From Alphaproteobacteria bacterium (GTDB lineage: Bacteria; Pseudomonadota; Alphaproteobacteria; Caulobacterales; Parvularculaceae), in the NCBI GenBank assembly GCA_016125455.1, contig WGLS01000007.1, forward strand, positions 62,001 to 126,000: a stretch of 64,000 nt of DNA, in the 5' to 3' direction. Numbering within the stretch: position 1 is the stretch's first letter; each line of letters opens with the position of its first letter. Position numbers and translations under genes: made by a program. Below, in pieces: positions 63,075 to 64,000 of this stretch. A model generated the notes under the pieces. It was not told where the DNA came from, searched no databases, and saw nothing but the letters and a program-made list of their open reading frames with translations.

Positions 63075-64000
63075 TTGGGGGAATTTTCTATTTTTCGAGG
63101 GGCCGGTCTCTCGTTCGTTGTGCTTGCGCTCATCGCTTCGCCGGCTTGCGCCCAGACGCAAAGCGCGCCGCCCGCCCCGACGCCGCAGGAGCGAAACGAC
63201 GCCGGCCCGTCATTTGCCGAATGGCTGGCGGAATTCCGCGACGAAGCAATCGCCGAAGGCGTTTCGCGGGACGTCGCCGAAACCCATTTGCGAAATCTTT
63301 CCGTCAACGAACGCATCTACGAGCAAAACGACAATCAGCCCGAATTCGCTCGAGCCATCTGGCAATATCTGGACAGCGCCGTTTCCGAGTCGCGGCTGGC
63401 GACCGGGCGCGAGCGCCTCGCGGCAGAGCGCGCGCGCCTTGAGGCGATCGAAGCGCAATATGGCGTCGACAGCGAGATTATCGTCGCGATCTGGGGGCTG
63501 GAAAGTTCATACGGCGCGATCATGGGCGATAATGACGCCATCGAAGCGCTCGCCACCCTCGGCTGGCGCGGGCGGCGCACAAGCTACGGCCGGTCGCAAC
63601 TGATCGGCGCCCTGAAAATCATTCAGAACGGCTATGCCTCTCGGTCCGAATTGCGGGGATCCTGGGCTGGAGCGCTTGGCCAGACCCAGTTTATTCCGAC
63701 AACGTACCTTTCCTATGCGGTTGACGCCGATGGCGACGGCCGACGGGACATCTGGTCGAACCTCGACGACGTTTTTTCGTCAACGGCGAACTACCTTGCG
63801 AAGTCGGGCTATCAGAAAGATGCGCCCTGGGGCGTTGAAGTGATCCTGCCGGCGGGCTTTGACTATGCGGCCTCCGGTCCGACCGTCCAGCGACCGATAG
63901 CCGAGTGGGCCGGCCTCGGCCTGAAGGGCGCGCGCGGGAGCCTGATCGATGAATATGACCTCAACGCCAGCCCGAGGCTGCTACTGCCCGCCGGCGCCAA
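63075..64000 (+). CDS. Lytic murein transglycosylase, MltB/SLT_2 type, 3' end cut by window edge
   Basis: Absent from the ORF track because it has no stop in the window. From the TTG at 63075 (GGAGGG five bases upstream) it reads a signal peptide (GEFSIFRGAGLSFVVLALIASPACAQ) and then the MltB-type domain: SFAEWLAEFRDEAIAEGVSRDVAETHLRNL, the catalytic Glu in IVAIWGLESSYGAIMGDNDAIEALATLGW, SWAGALGQTQFIPTTYLSYAVDADGDGRRDIW. 308 residues are visible; a C-terminal peptidoglycan-binding domain may follow. Cleaves peptidoglycan glycan strands. Confidence 0.9.
   Translation, partial: MGEFSIFRGAGLSFVVLALIASPACAQTQSAPPAPTPQERNDAGPSFAEWLAEFRDEAIAEGVSRDVAETHLRNLSVNERIYEQNDNQPEFARAIWQYLDSAVSESRLATGRERLAAERARLEAIEAQYGVDSEIIVAIWGLESSYGAIMGDNDAIEALATLGWRGRRTSYGRSQLIGALKIIQNGYASRSELRGSWAGALGQTQFIPTTYLSYAVDADGDGRRDIWSNLDDVFSSTANYLAKSGYQKDAPWGVEVILPAGFDYAASGPTVQRPIAEWAGLGLKGARGSLIDEYDLNASPRLLLPAGA

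Overview
The window reads as a chromosomal segment of a high-GC alphaproteobacterium. Signs are the conserved block rpoZ-rsh-pyrE-pdxJ-acpS-lepB-rnc-era, one fused Rel/SpoT enzyme, an invasion-associated-locus-B protein, a PodJ-type polar SEL1 protein preceded by a TTAA-N7-TTAA (CtrA-type) box, and no phage or transposase genes. An aerobic marine or soil organism of the Caulobacterales / Parvularculales / Hyphomonadaceae kind is my inference; the genus cannot be fixed from the sequence alone.

Layout. 1-3.6 kb: minus-strand TetR, MMPL/RND exporter and LolA-like protein (cut by the window edge), with a tandem operator upstream. 3.8-14 kb: an NTF2-like secreted protein, then the long minus-strand housekeeping run from folK and rpoZ down to era, with a GST and a GNAT gene inserted between pdxJ and acpS. 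13.9-20.5 kb: NYN-domain protein, type-5 uracil-DNA glycosylase, a small membrane protein, the convergent dapA-smpB-ICMT operon, and a large Slt-type lytic transglycosylase. 20.5-25.1 kb: tRNA-Ser(GCT) followed by a visibly less GC-rich module. It holds a membrane-anchored winged-helix regulator, a divergent secreted protein of about twelve degenerate 33-residue repeats, and a translationally coupled class-C serine hydrolase. 25.5-35.5 kb: prfC, a methyltransferase, mscL, ialB-like, acnA, two secreted hypotheticals and an acyl-CoA dehydrogenase with its own terminator and an upstream palindrome. 35.8-46.4 kb: PodJ-like protein, S33-type hydrolase, LytTR membrane regulator, DUF3429, BASS transporter, D-aminoacylase family protein and Fe-ADH. 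46.4-48.3 kb: an AT-richer HNH gene, a thioesterase, a TauD dioxygenase and a 73-residue Cys-rich lipoprotein not reported as such in the ORF track. 48.4-55.7 kb: a leucine/isovalerate (liu) catabolic operon (mccB, hydrolase, liuC, GNAT, mccA, SRPBCC, HMG-CoA lyase). 55.7-57.5 kb: DUF2061, then ArsR-SRPBCC-DUF4287/DUF5655 with an operator touching the ArsR start codon. 57.5-64 kb: envelope proteins and peptidases (secreted hypothetical, serine hydrolase, S41, M49-like lipoprotein) and a MltB-type transglycosylase running off the edge.

Themes: central translation and stringent-response functions, acyl-CoA and branched-chain amino-acid catabolism (methylcrotonyl-CoA to acetoacetate plus acetyl-CoA), envelope and peptidoglycan remodelling, and several small regulator-target modules whose operators can be seen in the DNA. 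I see no CRISPR array, transposon, integrase or defence island. The least familiar parts are the tRNA-adjacent repeat-protein module, the twin-CX3C lipoprotein, and the acidic central domain of the PodJ-like protein. Many ORF-track starts are upstream extensions; starts here were re-chosen on ribosome binding sites and family N-termini.
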